DNA of 52,587 nucleotides from Planctomycetota bacterium. Lineage in GTDB: Bacteria > Planctomycetota > E44-bin39. The stretch is from assembly GCA_004376375.1 (NCBI GenBank), contig SOJX01000053.1:1-52587 (forward strand), written 5' to 3'. The notes under the pieces are model-generated. The model worked only from the letters and a program-made list of their open reading frames with translations. It was not told the origin of the DNA and searched no databases. Shown here one piece after another: positions 24,393 to 32,688 of this stretch. A program made the translations under genes and the position numbers. Within the stretch, counting starts at the first letter, position 1; each line of letters begins with the position of its first letter.

Positions 24393-25871
24393 TTATTTCG
24401 ACGTTTTTTCCCTGGTCGCAGAGAGCACCTTGGGCAGAGACTTTTTGACTTTTTCTCCCAGGTACTCGAAATGCGCATGGTCCCTGTCCAGGCCCGTGAG
24501 GATAAGATCCTCAATGCCGAAAAGCGGCTCCCCGATCCTGTAAACACGGTTATTGATAATAACGAGCTGAGGATGGATCAGTGCTTTAAAATCGGCGATT
24601 TTCTTTTCGATATCCTCGATGTCTTTCTGGGTAATGTCGGCCCAATCCCCGCTTGTCATTTCTTTCAGCTTTTTTTCATACTCAGCCACCTTTTCACGGA
24701 AATACTCCTGGCGCCCGGTATCCATGAGCACGATGCCTTTGAGTTCCAATTGCAGTTTGGTGAATCTTTCCCTGATCTTGGCTTTGGTGTCAATCTTGCC
24801 GCCTTCCGTGGAGAGCCAGTGCGCATTCTCTTTGAATTCCAGGTCCTTGTACGGAACCGCCCGGACATGCTGCGCAAGCCTGTTGTAGAGTGCATAAACC
24901 TTCAGGTATTCATCATTCTCGAGACGTTGCACCATCTTGTCAAGAATGTCTTCACCGCCCCTTTTGAAAAGCTGGAGGCGTACGGTTCTCAGCATGTCGC
25001 GAGTCTCGGGATCCTCGAGCCTGCGCCTGAGCTCGTTGAGCCTTCGCTTCTGCTCTACGTCGGTAAATTGACGTTCCCTGCCAAGGTCCAGGATACCCTG
25101 GAGCTTGCTCACGATGTCAAGCAGTTCGGACACGTTTACCTCTTCGCCCTGCCTGATCTTATCCAGCTTAATGGCGAGCTCGCCCCAAAGCCGGTACGCG
25201 TCATCCGTGATCCTTCTCTGTTCTTCGATGGTGAGAATTTCCTCAGGCTTTTGCTCGGTCGGGTCCGGCCCGGTCCTGGCAACCTCGGACACCTGTTGCA
25301 AAGGCACATCGAACGGGTCGTGCGAGAGTTCGGAGAAATCAAATTTTTCCTTGTTCAGCACGTCCAGGATGAAGCCGGTGTCTCCCGAGAGCTGTTTGAT
25401 CGCCTGCTCGTTACTTGTTTTGATAAAAGCCATGATATCATAGCCGCGCTTTGCGGCATCAAGCAGGCTGGTCCGCATCTTTGCCAGAAACCCGCTTTTT
25501 GCGTAGATTACCGCCATGTGTGCGTGCGGCTTGGCCCAGTCGCGGTCCAGCTTCATGGCGTCGCCGAGGTATTTCTCAGCCTGGAACTGGTTATTGTTGC
25601 CGAGATGCGACACGCCCAACCACAGGGCCACATCAGGCGCGGCCTGCAGTCCCGGAAGCTCACTTGTCCAGGTTTCCAGATAATCTTCGCAAGCCTTGAT
25701 GCAATCCACCCACTTCTCCGCATCGTAATATTTCTGAGCATCCTGGAGGTAGCTATTGCGGCGGATTTCAATCGGCACGGCCCCCCGCCCCCCCGGTTCA
25801 CCTGCAAATGCCGCGTCCGCTGCACCAAGCAGCATTGTTATGAACATAACCGTTACTACAACCTGACGCAT
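24393..25871 (-). CDS. TPR protein in the PilP position, with PilP/GspB-like C-terminus, 492 aa
   Basis: Exported protein of the pilus operon. After a signal peptide (1-23) comes a TPR-like helical region (about 30-175: AQKYYDAEKWVDCIKACEDYL, LWLGVSHLGNN, QAEKYLGDAMKL). A long charged coiled-coil region follows (about 215-430). The last 60 residues change character: QLVIINNRVYRIGEPLFGIEDLILTGLDRDHAHFEYLGE split by short turns, a small all-beta pattern like the PilP or GspB/GspC domain that docks on the secretin. In pilMNOPQ operons PilP sits between PilO and PilQ, exactly where this gene lies. I infer a fused TPR-coil-PilP lipoprotein substitute that bridges PilNO and PilQ; no lipobox is seen. 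Confidence 0.72.
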   Translation of the reverse strand: MRQVVVTVMFITMLLGAADAAFAGEPGGRGAVPIEIRRNSYLQDAQKYYDAEKWVDCIKACEDYLETWTSELPGLQAAPDVALWLGVSHLGNNNQFQAEKYLGDAMKLDRDWAKPHAHMAVIYAKSGFLAKMRTSLLDAAKRGYDIMAFIKTSNEQAIKQLSGDTGFILDVLNKEKFDFSELSHDPFDVPLQQVSEVARTGPDPTEQKPEEILTIEEQRRITDDAYRLWGELAIKLDKIRQGEEVNVSELLDIVSKLQGILDLGRERQFTDVEQKRRLNELRRRLEDPETRDMLRTVRLQLFKRGGEDILDKMVQRLENDEYLKVYALYNRLAQHVRAVPYKDLEFKENAHWLSTEGGKIDTKAKIRERFTKLQLELKGIVLMDTGRQEYFREKVAEYEKKLKEMTSGDWADITQKDIEDIEKKIADFKALIHPQLVIINNRVYRIGEPLFGIEDLILTGLDRDHAHFEYLGEKVKKSLPKVLSATREKTSK

Positions 25872-25894
25872 ACTTATCTCCTTACCCCGAAGGG

Positions 25895-26458
25895 CTATCT
25901 TGCCGATTTATACGTGTATGTGCTGATCGTAACAGTACAACGCTTCTCGGGTTCCGGCCAGACGCCGGGAGCCAACCTGTTGATGGAGATCTTAAATGCA
26001 TCTATCTTGAAGAAGCGTTCGTGGCTCTCGAACTCGTTTATGAACTTCACGATTTGTTCAGCATCGCCGGTGATTTTAGCCTGGTAGCGGTACCTGGTAA
26101 ACTGCCCTTCCTCCCCTTTTCCGAGCGGAGTCAGGGCTTCATGCTTGATACCGGACTTGGCTTTGAACTTGCCGCAGAGTTCGAGAAAGCCGTCGGTCCC
26201 TGCAACCGCGGCGGACGGAAGAATCTGCGATGCCTTAAGAACAAATTCCTTGAGACCTTCAAGCTCGGTCTGCATTTGCTTGACGTCGTTCTTAATCCGG
26301 AAGTAGTCGCCGCTCTTGCTGCGAAGGCCGGCAACTTTGGTTTTGACATCTTTGTTCTTCTGGTACAGCAAAAAGGTCCACGTGCCGAAGCCGCCCAGAA
26401 TAAGAACAATAATGACGACAATAATCGCTATCAGACGTTTTTCCGGTATACGTGCCAT
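25895..26458 (-). CDS. pilO: Type IV pilus assembly protein PilO, 187 aa
   Basis: Inner-membrane alignment-complex subunit that pairs with PilN. One transmembrane helix near residues 10-32 (IAIIVVIIVLILGGFGTWTFLLY) is preceded by a short basic tail. A coiled coil follows (about 36-75), then a ferredoxin-like periplasmic domain. FTRYRYQAKITGDAEQIVKFINEFE and RFFKIDAFKIS are the typical PilO features. GGAG lies eight bases before the ATG at 26458. It is 15 bp downstream of pilN and 23 bp upstream of the TPR/PilP-like gene. Confidence 0.85.
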   Translation of the reverse strand: MARIPEKRLIAIIVVIIVLILGGFGTWTFLLYQKNKDVKTKVAGLRSKSGDYFRIKNDVKQMQTELEGLKEFVLKASQILPSAAVAGTDGFLELCGKFKAKSGIKHEALTPLGKGEEGQFTRYRYQAKITGDAEQIVKFINEFESHERFFKIDAFKISINRLAPGVWPEPEKRCTVTISTYTYKSAR

Positions 26459-26473
26459 TATATATCTCCGTTC

Positions 26474-27109
26474 CTATGGCTGGCTCTTGATTGGTGGTGT
26501 AAACAGAGGCTTTTCCAGATAGAACACAAGCTTGTAATGAAGCGTGTCCTTTTCTTCCGGGCCGGCTCCCGGCCACTCTACAGCCTTCATCTCCGGAGGG
26601 CTTATTTCCTTGAAACCGGGCCAGAAGACCTTGTCTTTCAGGATATCCAAACGGAAATTCATGAGAGTTTCAGTCTGCGTGCCTTTCTGGTAGCAACTGA
26701 CCGTAAGTGACCCGCCGTCCCGAAGAGTGGGTGCCGGGTCGTGCTGCCTCATCTCCACGTACTGCCACCAGATGGTTCCGGCAGGAGTAAGTTTCGCCAG
26801 CCTCTCGAGCTTCTTTGCCCAGAGTATCCGGTTTTTCCGGATGCTGAGAATCGTTTCCCTCTGGTTGCGCTTGTCCGCCAGTTTGGTGCTCAGGCCGGTC
26901 ATCTCGATCAGTTTCAGATCCAGCATTATCTTCACGTTTTCGAGGTCCTGAAGCTCACCGGTGATCGTCTTCACCTGCTGGCTCATCCAGACAACCGCTA
27001 TAAGACCGAGTGCAAGAACAACGATCGCCACCAGCCCCAGAAGGAATACGGGCAACGGCGTTCCTTCCATCGTGCGGTATTCGGATGGTAAAAGGTTTAC
27101 TTTAATCAT
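26474..27109 (-). CDS. pilN: Type IV pilus assembly protein PilN, 211 aa
   Basis: Inner-membrane protein whose cytoplasmic N-terminus binds PilM. The start MIKVNLLPSEYR carries the conserved INLLP motif that lies in a groove of PilM. One transmembrane helix is at about residues 20-42. A coiled coil (about 45-90) and a ferredoxin-like periplasmic domain follow, with a Pro-rich C-terminus. The ATG at 27109 has GGAGGT nine bases upstream; an upstream in-frame extension exists but would place the INLLP motif internally. It is preceded by a miniature PilN-like gene in the same operon. Confidence 0.87.
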   Translation of the reverse strand: MIKVNLLPSEYRTMEGTPLPVFLLGLVAIVVLALGLIAVVWMSQQVKTITGELQDLENVKIMLDLKLIEMTGLSTKLADKRNQRETILSIRKNRILWAKKLERLAKLTPAGTIWWQYVEMRQHDPAPTLRDGGSLTVSCYQKGTQTETLMNFRLDILKDKVFWPGFKEISPPEMKAVEWPGAGPEEKDTLHYKLVFYLEKPLFTPPIKSQP

Positions 27110-27184
27110 AACGCATACACCTCCGTGCAATGCGGTTGCTGAACAGTATTTCGAAAAAGAGGACCGGTTTGTCGTCGGCGGCAG

Positions 27185-27415
27185 CTAGACGAAATGCGCC
27201 GGCAAAGCGTGGGGAAGGTTTGAGATTACGGTATCCATCGGCACCACGGGCGCCTGCACAGCCCTCCCCGCATCCGCAGGCGTCATGCATAACGCCGAGC
27301 AGGCAGCAGGCGGCGCCATATTCGCCAGAACCAACGCGCAACCGAGAATCGCCGCGACGAGGAACACCATTGAGGCGCGCCGGCGGCGATAATCCGGTAA
27401 CAGGTTGATTTTCAT
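27185..27415 (-). CDS. Miniature PilN-like protein, 76 aa
   Basis: The protein begins MKINLLPDYRRRR, a near copy of the PilM-binding INLLP motif of PilN. It continues into one hydrophobic helix (SMVFLVAAILGCALVLANMA), then a short tail of about 40 residues without the coiled coil or ferredoxin domain. TGGAG lies seven bases before the ATG at 27415, so it looks translated. It lies between pilM and the full pilN. It could be a remnant of a duplicated pilN cut after the membrane segment, or a working short competitor for the PilM groove. Cysteines are present in and after the helix. Confidence 0.6.
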   Translation of the reverse strand: MKINLLPDYRRRRASMVFLVAAILGCALVLANMAPPAACSALCMTPADAGRAVQAPVVPMDTVISNLPHALPAHFV

Positions 27416-27430
27416 CGATAACTCCAGTTA

Positions 27431-27527
27431 AGAAGTTCAGAGTATCGAGTTACGAGTTTCGAGTAAAAAAATAATAGACTCTTTACCTAGCACTCGCTAC
27501 TCGAAACTCGAAACTCGAAACTCATTT
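27431..27527. repeat. CGAGTTT heptad array, inverted pair
   Basis: The left half (27431-27463) has CGAGTAT/CGAGTTA/CGAGTTT heptads; the right half (27490-27522) has ACTCGAA-type complements, with an A+T-rich loop between. The left half is nearly identical over 33 bp to 31424-31456 and, in reverse complement, to 33669-33700. It ends two bases before the pilM stop codon and lies inside the pilus operon. Confidence 0.88.
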
Positions 27528-27528
27528 A

Positions 27529-28560
27529 TCAGCCGTCGATGCGCGCTCCAAGACCGGCGGCAACCGCGAACTGGTGCGCTTTGGCCTGGAGCAGGTTCTG
27601 GTCAACACGATCCGATCTGATTTCAACATTCTCCAGCGCGTTCCAGAAATTCACTTTGCGGCCGAAAATGCGCTCGAATGAATGATCGAGCCCCGCAAGC
27701 ATGGAGCTGCCGCCGGAGATGTAGACCTCGTCGACCTCGCGGTCAAACTGGTTCTCGTAATAGTCGAACGAGAGGTGAATTTCATTGCCGAGGTCGTCCA
27801 GCGTCGGCAATACACATTCTTCAACCTCCGCCGCCCGCTCGCCGGAATTGATCTTGAGCACCTCGGCCTGAGCGATGTCTATTTTCAGGCGGCGGCTGAC
27901 GGAGTCGGTAAAATCGTTGCCGGCAAGGTAAACCTCGCGTGTGAAATAAGAGGTATTGCCGCGTACGATATTGATATTTGTCTTGTTGGCGCCTATGTCG
28001 ATAAGCGCCACAACCCTGTCAGCATCCTCGACCTTGGGGCTGTAGCGGTTATGAAGTTCAAAGGCGTTCCCGAGTGCGAAGCTGTCGACGTCTATAATCA
28101 GCGGCGTTACTCCGACATCCTGCAGCATTGCGTAATGTTCGTCGATAAGGGCGCGTTTAACGGCCACAAGAAGAACCTTCATCTCCTTATCGCTCGCACC
28201 TGCCGCCTCCGGGTCCTCCAGCCGCTGGCAGTCGAGAACGGTTTCTTCTACCTCGAAGGGGATATACTTGTCCGCCTCGTAGCGGATGGCGTTGTGAAGA
28301 TCCTCGTCGGACATCCGAAGCATATTGACATAACGCATAATCACCGACCGTCCGGAGACGGCAGTAATGACGCGTTTCGTCTTGAAATTTCCCATCCGAA
28401 TTACTTCTCGAATGGTCTCTTTCATCGCGTCCTTAGATTCGATTTTTGCGATGGCCAGGCCGGCGACTACAATTCGATCGCCCTGTTTCCCAAACTCCAA
28501 AGCCTTAACTTCGCTCGAACCGATATCAAGGCCAACGACACTCTTTTTTCGGCCCAGCAT
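27529..28560 (-). CDS. pilM: Type IV pilus assembly protein PilM, 343 aa
   Basis: Cytoplasmic actin-fold ATPase (FtsA-like) that recruits PilN to the pilus base. It begins KKSVVGLDIGSSEVKALEF, the phosphate-1 loop of the ASKHA fold. AVSGRSVIMRYVNM, EADKYIPFE, LLVAVKR, VVALIDIGANKTNINIV and VYISGGSSMLAGLD are typical PilM signatures. There is no signal or membrane segment. GGAG lies six bases before the ATG at 28560. It is the first gene of the operon, and a near-consensus promoter lies 126 bp upstream. Confidence 0.93.
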   Translation of the reverse strand: MLGRKKSVVGLDIGSSEVKALEFGKQGDRIVVAGLAIAKIESKDAMKETIREVIRMGNFKTKRVITAVSGRSVIMRYVNMLRMSDEDLHNAIRYEADKYIPFEVEETVLDCQRLEDPEAAGASDKEMKVLLVAVKRALIDEHYAMLQDVGVTPLIIDVDSFALGNAFELHNRYSPKVEDADRVVALIDIGANKTNINIVRGNTSYFTREVYLAGNDFTDSVSRRLKIDIAQAEVLKINSGERAAEVEECVLPTLDDLGNEIHLSFDYYENQFDREVDEVYISGGSSMLAGLDHSFERIFGRKVNFWNALENVEIRSDRVDQNLLQAKAHQFAVAAGLGARIDG

Positions 28561-28685
28561 TCGCGGCTCCTAAGTAACCTTCGGCATATGATCTATGCCG
28601 CATCCCGCGCGAGGTATACCCGCCTTCCCCGCTTTGTCTTTCTCTTTGGCACAGAACAACTTATTCTGTCCAGTTAATGGCGAGC

Positions 28686-28714
28686 ATTATAATAAACGCC
28701 CAAATGACTGTCAA
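28686..28714 (-). promoter_or_regulatory. Consensus sigma70 promoter of the pilus operon
   Basis: Minus strand TTGACA (28714-28709), 17-bp spacer, TATAAT (28691-28686): both boxes are perfect consensus. The leader to pilM would be about 120 nt. Confidence 0.85.
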
Positions 28715-28825
28715 GAAAAAACTGCCTTTTTTACCTCGTTCAACTTATGGCGGTAAAAGCCGTTGGAGCGAATGGGCCTTGTGTAAAGCAGCTTCTTGCT
28801 CTTTGGCAGAAGGTATATTTTTTTA

Positions 28826-30565
28826 TCAGGTTGAAATGGCGGCAAGTTCTTCCCGCAGGTAATTTTCAATATCCCCGGCAGTTGAAAGCTTCATTGCATT
28901 GTGAGCAACCTCACGCGCATGCCTGAACGTAATATTTCTGATAATCTGCTTTATGCGGATAATCGCCATCGGCGTTATGCTCAAATCACGAAGCCCCATG
29001 CCGATAAGAAGCAAAGTCATAAGGGGATCGCCCCCCATCTCCCCGCACAGCGTTACTTCCACTTTCCGCTGCGCTCCCACGTCGATCACTTGTCTGATAA
29101 GCTCCAGCACGGACGGGTGCGTTGGCTGGTAAAGATTTGCCACGCGCTCGTTTATACGGTCAACTGCAAGCGTATATTGAATAAGGTCATTCGTGCCGAT
29201 GCTGAAAAAGTCGACCTCATCGGCAAATCCTTCGGCCTGGAGTGCCGCCGACGGCACCTCAATCATCGCCCCGATGGAGATATCCGGATTAAAGGTGACC
29301 TTCCGTTTACGCAGGTCATCCTTGACTGACTCAATCACACGTTTGGCGGAACCTAATTCTTCCAGGGTGCTGATCATGGGCAGAAGCATCTTCACGTTTC
29401 CGTATGCGCCCGCCCGCAGGATGGCGGCAATCTGGGGCCGGAAAATTTCGGGCCTGCCAAGACATAAGCGTATTGAGCGCCAGCCCAGATAGGGATTCAT
29501 CTCTTTAATATTCGAGACTTCCTCCGCGATCTTGTCGGCCCCGAGGTCGAGCGTACGAATCACAACACTGCGGTTCTTGAACTTTTCCGCCGCCTCGCGA
29601 TATACCTTGAACTGAGATTCCTCGTCAGGGATTTGCCGTCTTCCCGTATACAGAAACTCAGTGCGGTACAGACCGATACCGGCCGCGCCGTATTCAAAAG
29701 CCGAGTCGACCTCCTGAGGAAATTCCACGTTCGCGTAAAGCCGCATGCGCCGCCCGTCAATCGTTTCCGCCGGCAGGTACCGGAACTCGGTTCTCAGCAG
29801 CACCTGGGCCCGATTGTATTCCTCTTCGAGCGCCTCGTATTCGGCGCGGGTCTTGGCGTTAGGGTCGATCATCACCTTGCCCTTCACGCCGTCGATAATA
29901 ATCGTCTCACCACCCAATATGTCATTCGTTATGCCGTTCACCGCCACCACGGCGGGTATCCCGAGGCCTTTGGCTAAAATCGCCGTATGTGACGTCGGTC
30001 CACCCGACTCGGTTACGAAACCGACGACCTTATTTCTGTCCAGCCCTACCGTCTGGGCGGGGGTAAGGTCCCTGGCGACAATCACCACTTCAACAGGCAA
30101 ATCACTCATGCTCTCCTGCCGCAGACCCTGGAGGTGCCGCTGCAACCGTGTCTCAAAATCCTTCAAATCCGCCACGCGCTGGCGCAGGTACTCATTATCA
30201 CTGCCCTGAAGCGCTTTTATCGAGCGTCGGAGCGAAAGTGAGAGAGCATATTCCGGTGTGTTCAGGTCGCGTCCTATGCGCGTGATAACCTCTTCCCGCA
30301 TGTTTTTGTCGTCAAGGAGGGTAAGGTGATAATCCACAAGTATCTGGAGCATGTCCTGGCCCAGGAGTGCGCGCAGGCGCTCTTTCTCACCATATAGTTC
30401 GGCCTTGGAGCTCTCTACCGCCTCCAGGAAACGCTCTTTTTCGGCGTCGGCGCGGGAAGGGTCGGAGAAGGTTTTTTCCGTAATCTGTATGCCGTCGGCA
30501 TTCAGGAGATATGCCGTTCTGACCCGGTAACCGGGGGAAACAGGTATGCCTTGCAGAATTTTCAT
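28826..30565 (-). CDS. ptsI: PTS enzyme I (phosphoenolpyruvate-protein phosphotransferase), 579 aa
   Basis: Takes phosphate from phosphoenolpyruvate and passes it to HPr. The active histidine is His193 in ESGGPTSHTAILAKG. The N-terminal HPr-binding helical domain (1-145), phosphohistidine swivel domain (150-225) and C-terminal PEP-binding barrel are all present. YRTEFLY, LPMIS, GAMIEVPSA, SIGTNDLIQY and LCGEMGGDP line the barrel active site. There is no GAF domain, so it is ordinary EI rather than PtsP. It lies 57 bp after ptsH in the hpf-EIIA-HPr-EI cluster. No EIIB/EIIC sugar permease is nearby, so a regulatory phosphorelay is likely. Confidence 0.96.
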   Translation of the reverse strand: MKILQGIPVSPGYRVRTAYLLNADGIQITEKTFSDPSRADAEKERFLEAVESSKAELYGEKERLRALLGQDMLQILVDYHLTLLDDKNMREEVITRIGRDLNTPEYALSLSLRRSIKALQGSDNEYLRQRVADLKDFETRLQRHLQGLRQESMSDLPVEVVIVARDLTPAQTVGLDRNKVVGFVTESGGPTSHTAILAKGLGIPAVVAVNGITNDILGGETIIIDGVKGKVMIDPNAKTRAEYEALEEEYNRAQVLLRTEFRYLPAETIDGRRMRLYANVEFPQEVDSAFEYGAAGIGLYRTEFLYTGRRQIPDEESQFKVYREAAEKFKNRSVVIRTLDLGADKIAEEVSNIKEMNPYLGWRSIRLCLGRPEIFRPQIAAILRAGAYGNVKMLLPMISTLEELGSAKRVIESVKDDLRKRKVTFNPDISIGAMIEVPSAALQAEGFADEVDFFSIGTNDLIQYTLAVDRINERVANLYQPTHPSVLELIRQVIDVGAQRKVEVTLCGEMGGDPLMTLLLIGMGLRDLSITPMAIIRIKQIIRNITFRHAREVAHNAMKLSTAGDIENYLREELAAIST

Positions 30566-30622
30566 GAGCTTATGGAATCGACCGTAAAACGATGTGCCGT
30601 AGAAGTAGTCTGCCGTTTATGG

Positions 30623-30886
30623 TTATTTTCCCTCTAGAAGTATACTCAAGGCCTTGACGGCTTCTTCTGAATCAGGCCCTACCGCACGCAGAGTAAGTCG
30701 CGTACCACCGTCCGGTGCAAGCTCCATGAGGGAGAAAGCGCTCTTGGCATCGGCGACTTGCCCGTCTTTTATGATTGAAATCTCGGACTCAAACCCGTTC
30801 GCACATTTAACAATCTCAACTGCCGGGCGAACGTGCAGTCCCTGCTCAATCCCCAATACAATCTCTCTGGAGTGTTCTTTGTCCAA
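30623..30886 (-). CDS. ptsH: PTS phosphocarrier protein HPr, 87 aa
   Basis: Small phosphocarrier between EI and EIIA. The catalytic histidine is His18 in GLHVRPA. A regulatory serine is also conserved (Ser49 in DAKSAFSLMEL, equivalent to Ser46), so HPr kinase control is possible; no hprK is in this window. The start codon is TTG at 30886 with GGAGG five bases upstream. The NGFESEISI strand and C-terminal EEAVKALSILLE helix are typical. It lies between EIIA and EI. Confidence 0.94.
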   Translation of the reverse strand: MDKEHSREIVLGIEQGLHVRPAVEIVKCANGFESEISIIKDGQVADAKSAFSLMELAPDGGTRLTLRAVGPDSEEAVKALSILLEGK

Positions 30887-30916
30887 GCCAGCCTCCGTGG
30901 GAGCAAACCCGGATGT

Positions 30917-31393
30917 TCATCCACCGAAGCGCTCGTCCGCTTCGTTGAGAAGATCCACGATATCGCTCTCAGTTTCAGCATCAATGATAAAACCGCAAAA
31001 GCTCTGATCCTGCCCCATCTTGGCGATACTGCGGAGAGCCGCCAGGTGGTTCTCATTCGCGTCCTTGGGGCCGACTAACAGAAAGAAAAGGTTTGCCGGC
31101 TTGCCGTCGTTGGATTTGAAATCCACGCCCTGCTGGCTGCGGCCGAAAACGCCAACCAGCTTCTTGATGTGCGGATAGTCCTTGACGTGCGGAATAGCCA
31201 GGCCGTTCTGGATACCGGTTGAACCCTGCTTCTCGCGCATCATCACGCGCGCCACGACATCCGCTTTGCGGGCCTTCGGCAAGGCCTTTGCCGCAACGAG
31301 CTGTTCGACAAGCTCGGTGACAACTTCCTTTTTTTCCCTCGACTTCAGGTCCAGAATCAGGTTGCGCTTCGGGATAATGGATGCGAGTTTCAT
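30917..31393 (-). CDS. ptsN: PTS EIIA (fructose/nitrogen type, PtsN-like), 158 aa
   Basis: EIIA-2 family protein that receives phosphate from HPr. The acceptor is His69 in QNGLAIPHVKDYP. Other family marks are REKQGSTGI, FKSNDGKPANLFFLLVGP and NEHLAALRSIAK-like residues (ENHLAALRSIA). It is a single EIIA domain without EIIB/EIIC, which points to PtsN-like regulatory function rather than sugar transport. It lies downstream of hpf, an arrangement that parallels the hpf-ptsN linkage near rpoN in proteobacteria, although rpoN is not seen here. A folded heptad array separates it from hpf. Confidence 0.92.
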   Translation of the reverse strand: MKLASIIPKRNLILDLKSREKKEVVTELVEQLVAAKALPKARKADVVARVMMREKQGSTGIQNGLAIPHVKDYPHIKKLVGVFGRSQQGVDFKSNDGKPANLFFLLVGPKDANENHLAALRSIAKMGQDQSFCGFIIDAETESDIVDLLNEADERFGG

Positions 31394-31423
31394 TGCGGTT
31401 TTGTCCCCCGTTGGAGCCGTATG

Positions 31424-31518
31424 AGAAGTTCTGAGTATCGAGTTACGAGTTTCGAGGCAGGAACAACACTCTTTATCGGTTGATACTCGATACTCGATAC
31501 TCGAAACTCGATACTCAT
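31424..31518. repeat. CGAGTAT heptad array, inverted pair
   Basis: CGAGTAT/CGAGTTA/CGAGTTT heptads at 31424-31456 pair with ACTCGAT/ACTCGAA heptads at 31482-31515. The left half is a near-exact 33-bp copy of the one at 27431. It lies between hpf (its stop starts at 31525) and the EIIA gene and could act as a processing site or attenuator. Confidence 0.88.
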
Positions 31519-31522
31519 TCTG

Positions 31523-31915
31523 CTAGAGGTCCATCTGGTCGATTATTTCCTCGTAGGTCTCTTCAGCCTCTTCGGCTGTGACCTCCTGCGGCTCCGAATC
31601 GGGACCGCGGCCGCGGCGCTTGCCTCGTACTTTGGCTTTTTTCTTCTTTACCTGACGCTCCATCTTTTCAACAAGGATATCGATGCAGGCGGTAATCTCC
31701 TCCCCTTCCTTTCCTTCTTCCGATGCGGCCAGGCGGGTGCTCCGCCGGGCGGATACTATTATTTCGGCAGACGGGCGCCCGCGCTCGAAATTCAACGTCA
31801 CTTCGATGCGCGTAATCCCGTCCCAGAGCCTGTAAAGGCGCTCCGCTTTTTCCTCCGCATACTCCCGCATTAATGCAGTAACATCATCACCACGAGCCGT
31901 AACTTTTACTTTCAC
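31523..31915 (-). CDS. hpf: Ribosome hibernation promoting factor / RaiA family, 130 aa
   Basis: Binds the 30S decoding region and puts ribosomes into a stored state during starvation. The N-terminal beta-alpha-beta-beta-beta-alpha fold is visible (MKVKVTARGDDVTALMREYAEEK, IEVTLNFERGRPSAEIIVSA, ITACIDILVEKMERQVKKKK). The C-terminal 35 residues are a basic stretch followed by an acidic tail (EEAEETYEEIIDQMD), not the long-HPF dimerisation domain, so this is a short form with an unusual tail. The start is GTG with GGGAGG upstream. It heads the operon with EIIA, HPr and EI and has a near-consensus promoter at 31977-32005. Confidence 0.9.
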   Translation of the reverse strand: MKVKVTARGDDVTALMREYAEEKAERLYRLWDGITRIEVTLNFERGRPSAEIIVSARRSTRLAASEEGKEGEEITACIDILVEKMERQVKKKKAKVRGKRRGRGPDSEPQEVTAEEAEETYEEIIDQMDL

Positions 31916-31976
31916 ACAAACCTCCCTGTACGAATTCGCCAGAAATACCCGTCTAAAGCGGATTCTCTAACAGACT

Positions 31977-32005
31977 AGTATACCACCTTATATACGACCT
32001 GTCAA
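31977..32005 (-). promoter_or_regulatory. Sigma70 promoter of hpf-pts operon
   Basis: Minus strand TTGACA (32005-32000), 17-bp spacer, TATACT (31982-31977). A CAGATTG/CGGATTT heptad array begins right at the -35 box. Confidence 0.8.
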
Positions 32006-32043
32006 GATTGCAGATTGCAGATTTCGGATTGCGGATTATAGAT
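32004..32043. repeat. CAGATTG/CGGATTT heptad array
   Basis: Five to six heptads (AGATTGC, AGATTTC, GGATTGC, GGATTAT) directly upstream of the hpf -35 box. The rest of the gap to hicA (32044-32228) shows no gene and no clear structure. Confidence 0.85.
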
Positions 32044-32228
32044 AGTATTTTGGGGCGAAGCGTGGCGGGATTTGTCTGCTGGAATATTCTTCTCCTCCTT
32101 TCAGGTACTTGTAACCTTCCAGGAGAAGGGAATTAGTCTCCCTATTTATATGCTAAAAAGTGCCAACCTTTTGGTGAACGGGACAAGAGTATGCCCCATG
32201 AATTCAAGAGTCGGGTGATCTGCGTAAG

Positions 32229-32444
32229 CTATATCAGTTTGCGCAGATCGGCTACGGTAATTCCGGCTTTCTTGAGGATACTATGCAGCGTTCCCTTCTT
32301 CAACTCCTTGTGGAATGGAACAACGACGGAAGTGTTCTTATCCAAATTGTGCATGAAAATATGGCTGCCGCGCTGGTGGTCGACAACGAAGCCGAGTCTT
32401 CGAAGAGCCTTGACAACCTCCCTGCCTGAAAACGTCTTGCTCAC
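32229..32444 (-). CDS. hicA: HicA toxin (mRNA interferase), 71 aa
   Basis: Type II toxin with a double-stranded-RNA-binding-like fold that cleaves mRNA. The family hallmark is [22 protein letters not shown] with catalytic His28 in RGSHIFMH. The second half, [23 protein letters not shown], is equally typical. The start overlaps the end of hicB by 4 bp, so translation is coupled. The gene order is antitoxin first. Confidence 0.95.
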   Translation of the reverse strand: MSKTFSGREVVKALRRLGFVVDHQRGSHIFMHNLDKNTSVVVPFHKELKKGTLHSILKKAGITVADLRKLI

Positions 32445-32656
32445 AATTTGATATCCACTTCCCGCAGAGTAACTCCTGGCCTGGACCTGATTTGATTCAC
32501 CTTCTCAAGACCCTCCAGGTAACAGATTATTGCCTCGACCGCATTTTTCAGCGCTTCTTCTTCCGTCTCGCCCTCTGTAAAACACCCATCCAGCGCAGGC
32601 ACCGATACATTGAACCCGCCTTCCTCCGCACGCTCCAGAACTACGTTGAATTTCAT
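32441..32656 (-). CDS. hicB: HicB antitoxin, short form, 71 aa
   Basis: Neutralises Hic[30 protein letters not shown] split around residue 15 is the partially degraded RNase H-like fold of HicB. The [13 protein letters not shown] helix follows. There is no C-terminal helix-turn-helix or ribbon-helix-helix domain, so this short form may not bind DNA itself. ATG at 32656 has AGGAGG upstream; an 11-residue extension is possible but lacks a ribosome site. A promoter with a 17-bp spacer lies at 32689-32717. Confidence 0.92.
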   Translation of the reverse strand: MKFNVVLERAEEGGFNVSVPALDGCFTEGETEEEALKNAVEAIICYLEGLEKVNQIRSRPGVTLREVDIKL

Positions 32657-32688
32657 GACACATCTCCTCCTTTCCTTTGCCTCTCGCA

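Noticed and set aside
24471..26087. 538-codon open frame on the plus strand opposite the TPR/PilP-like and PilO genes
   Set aside because: It is a shadow of G+C-rich codons in two well-supported pilus genes and has no ribosome site or recognisable domain.
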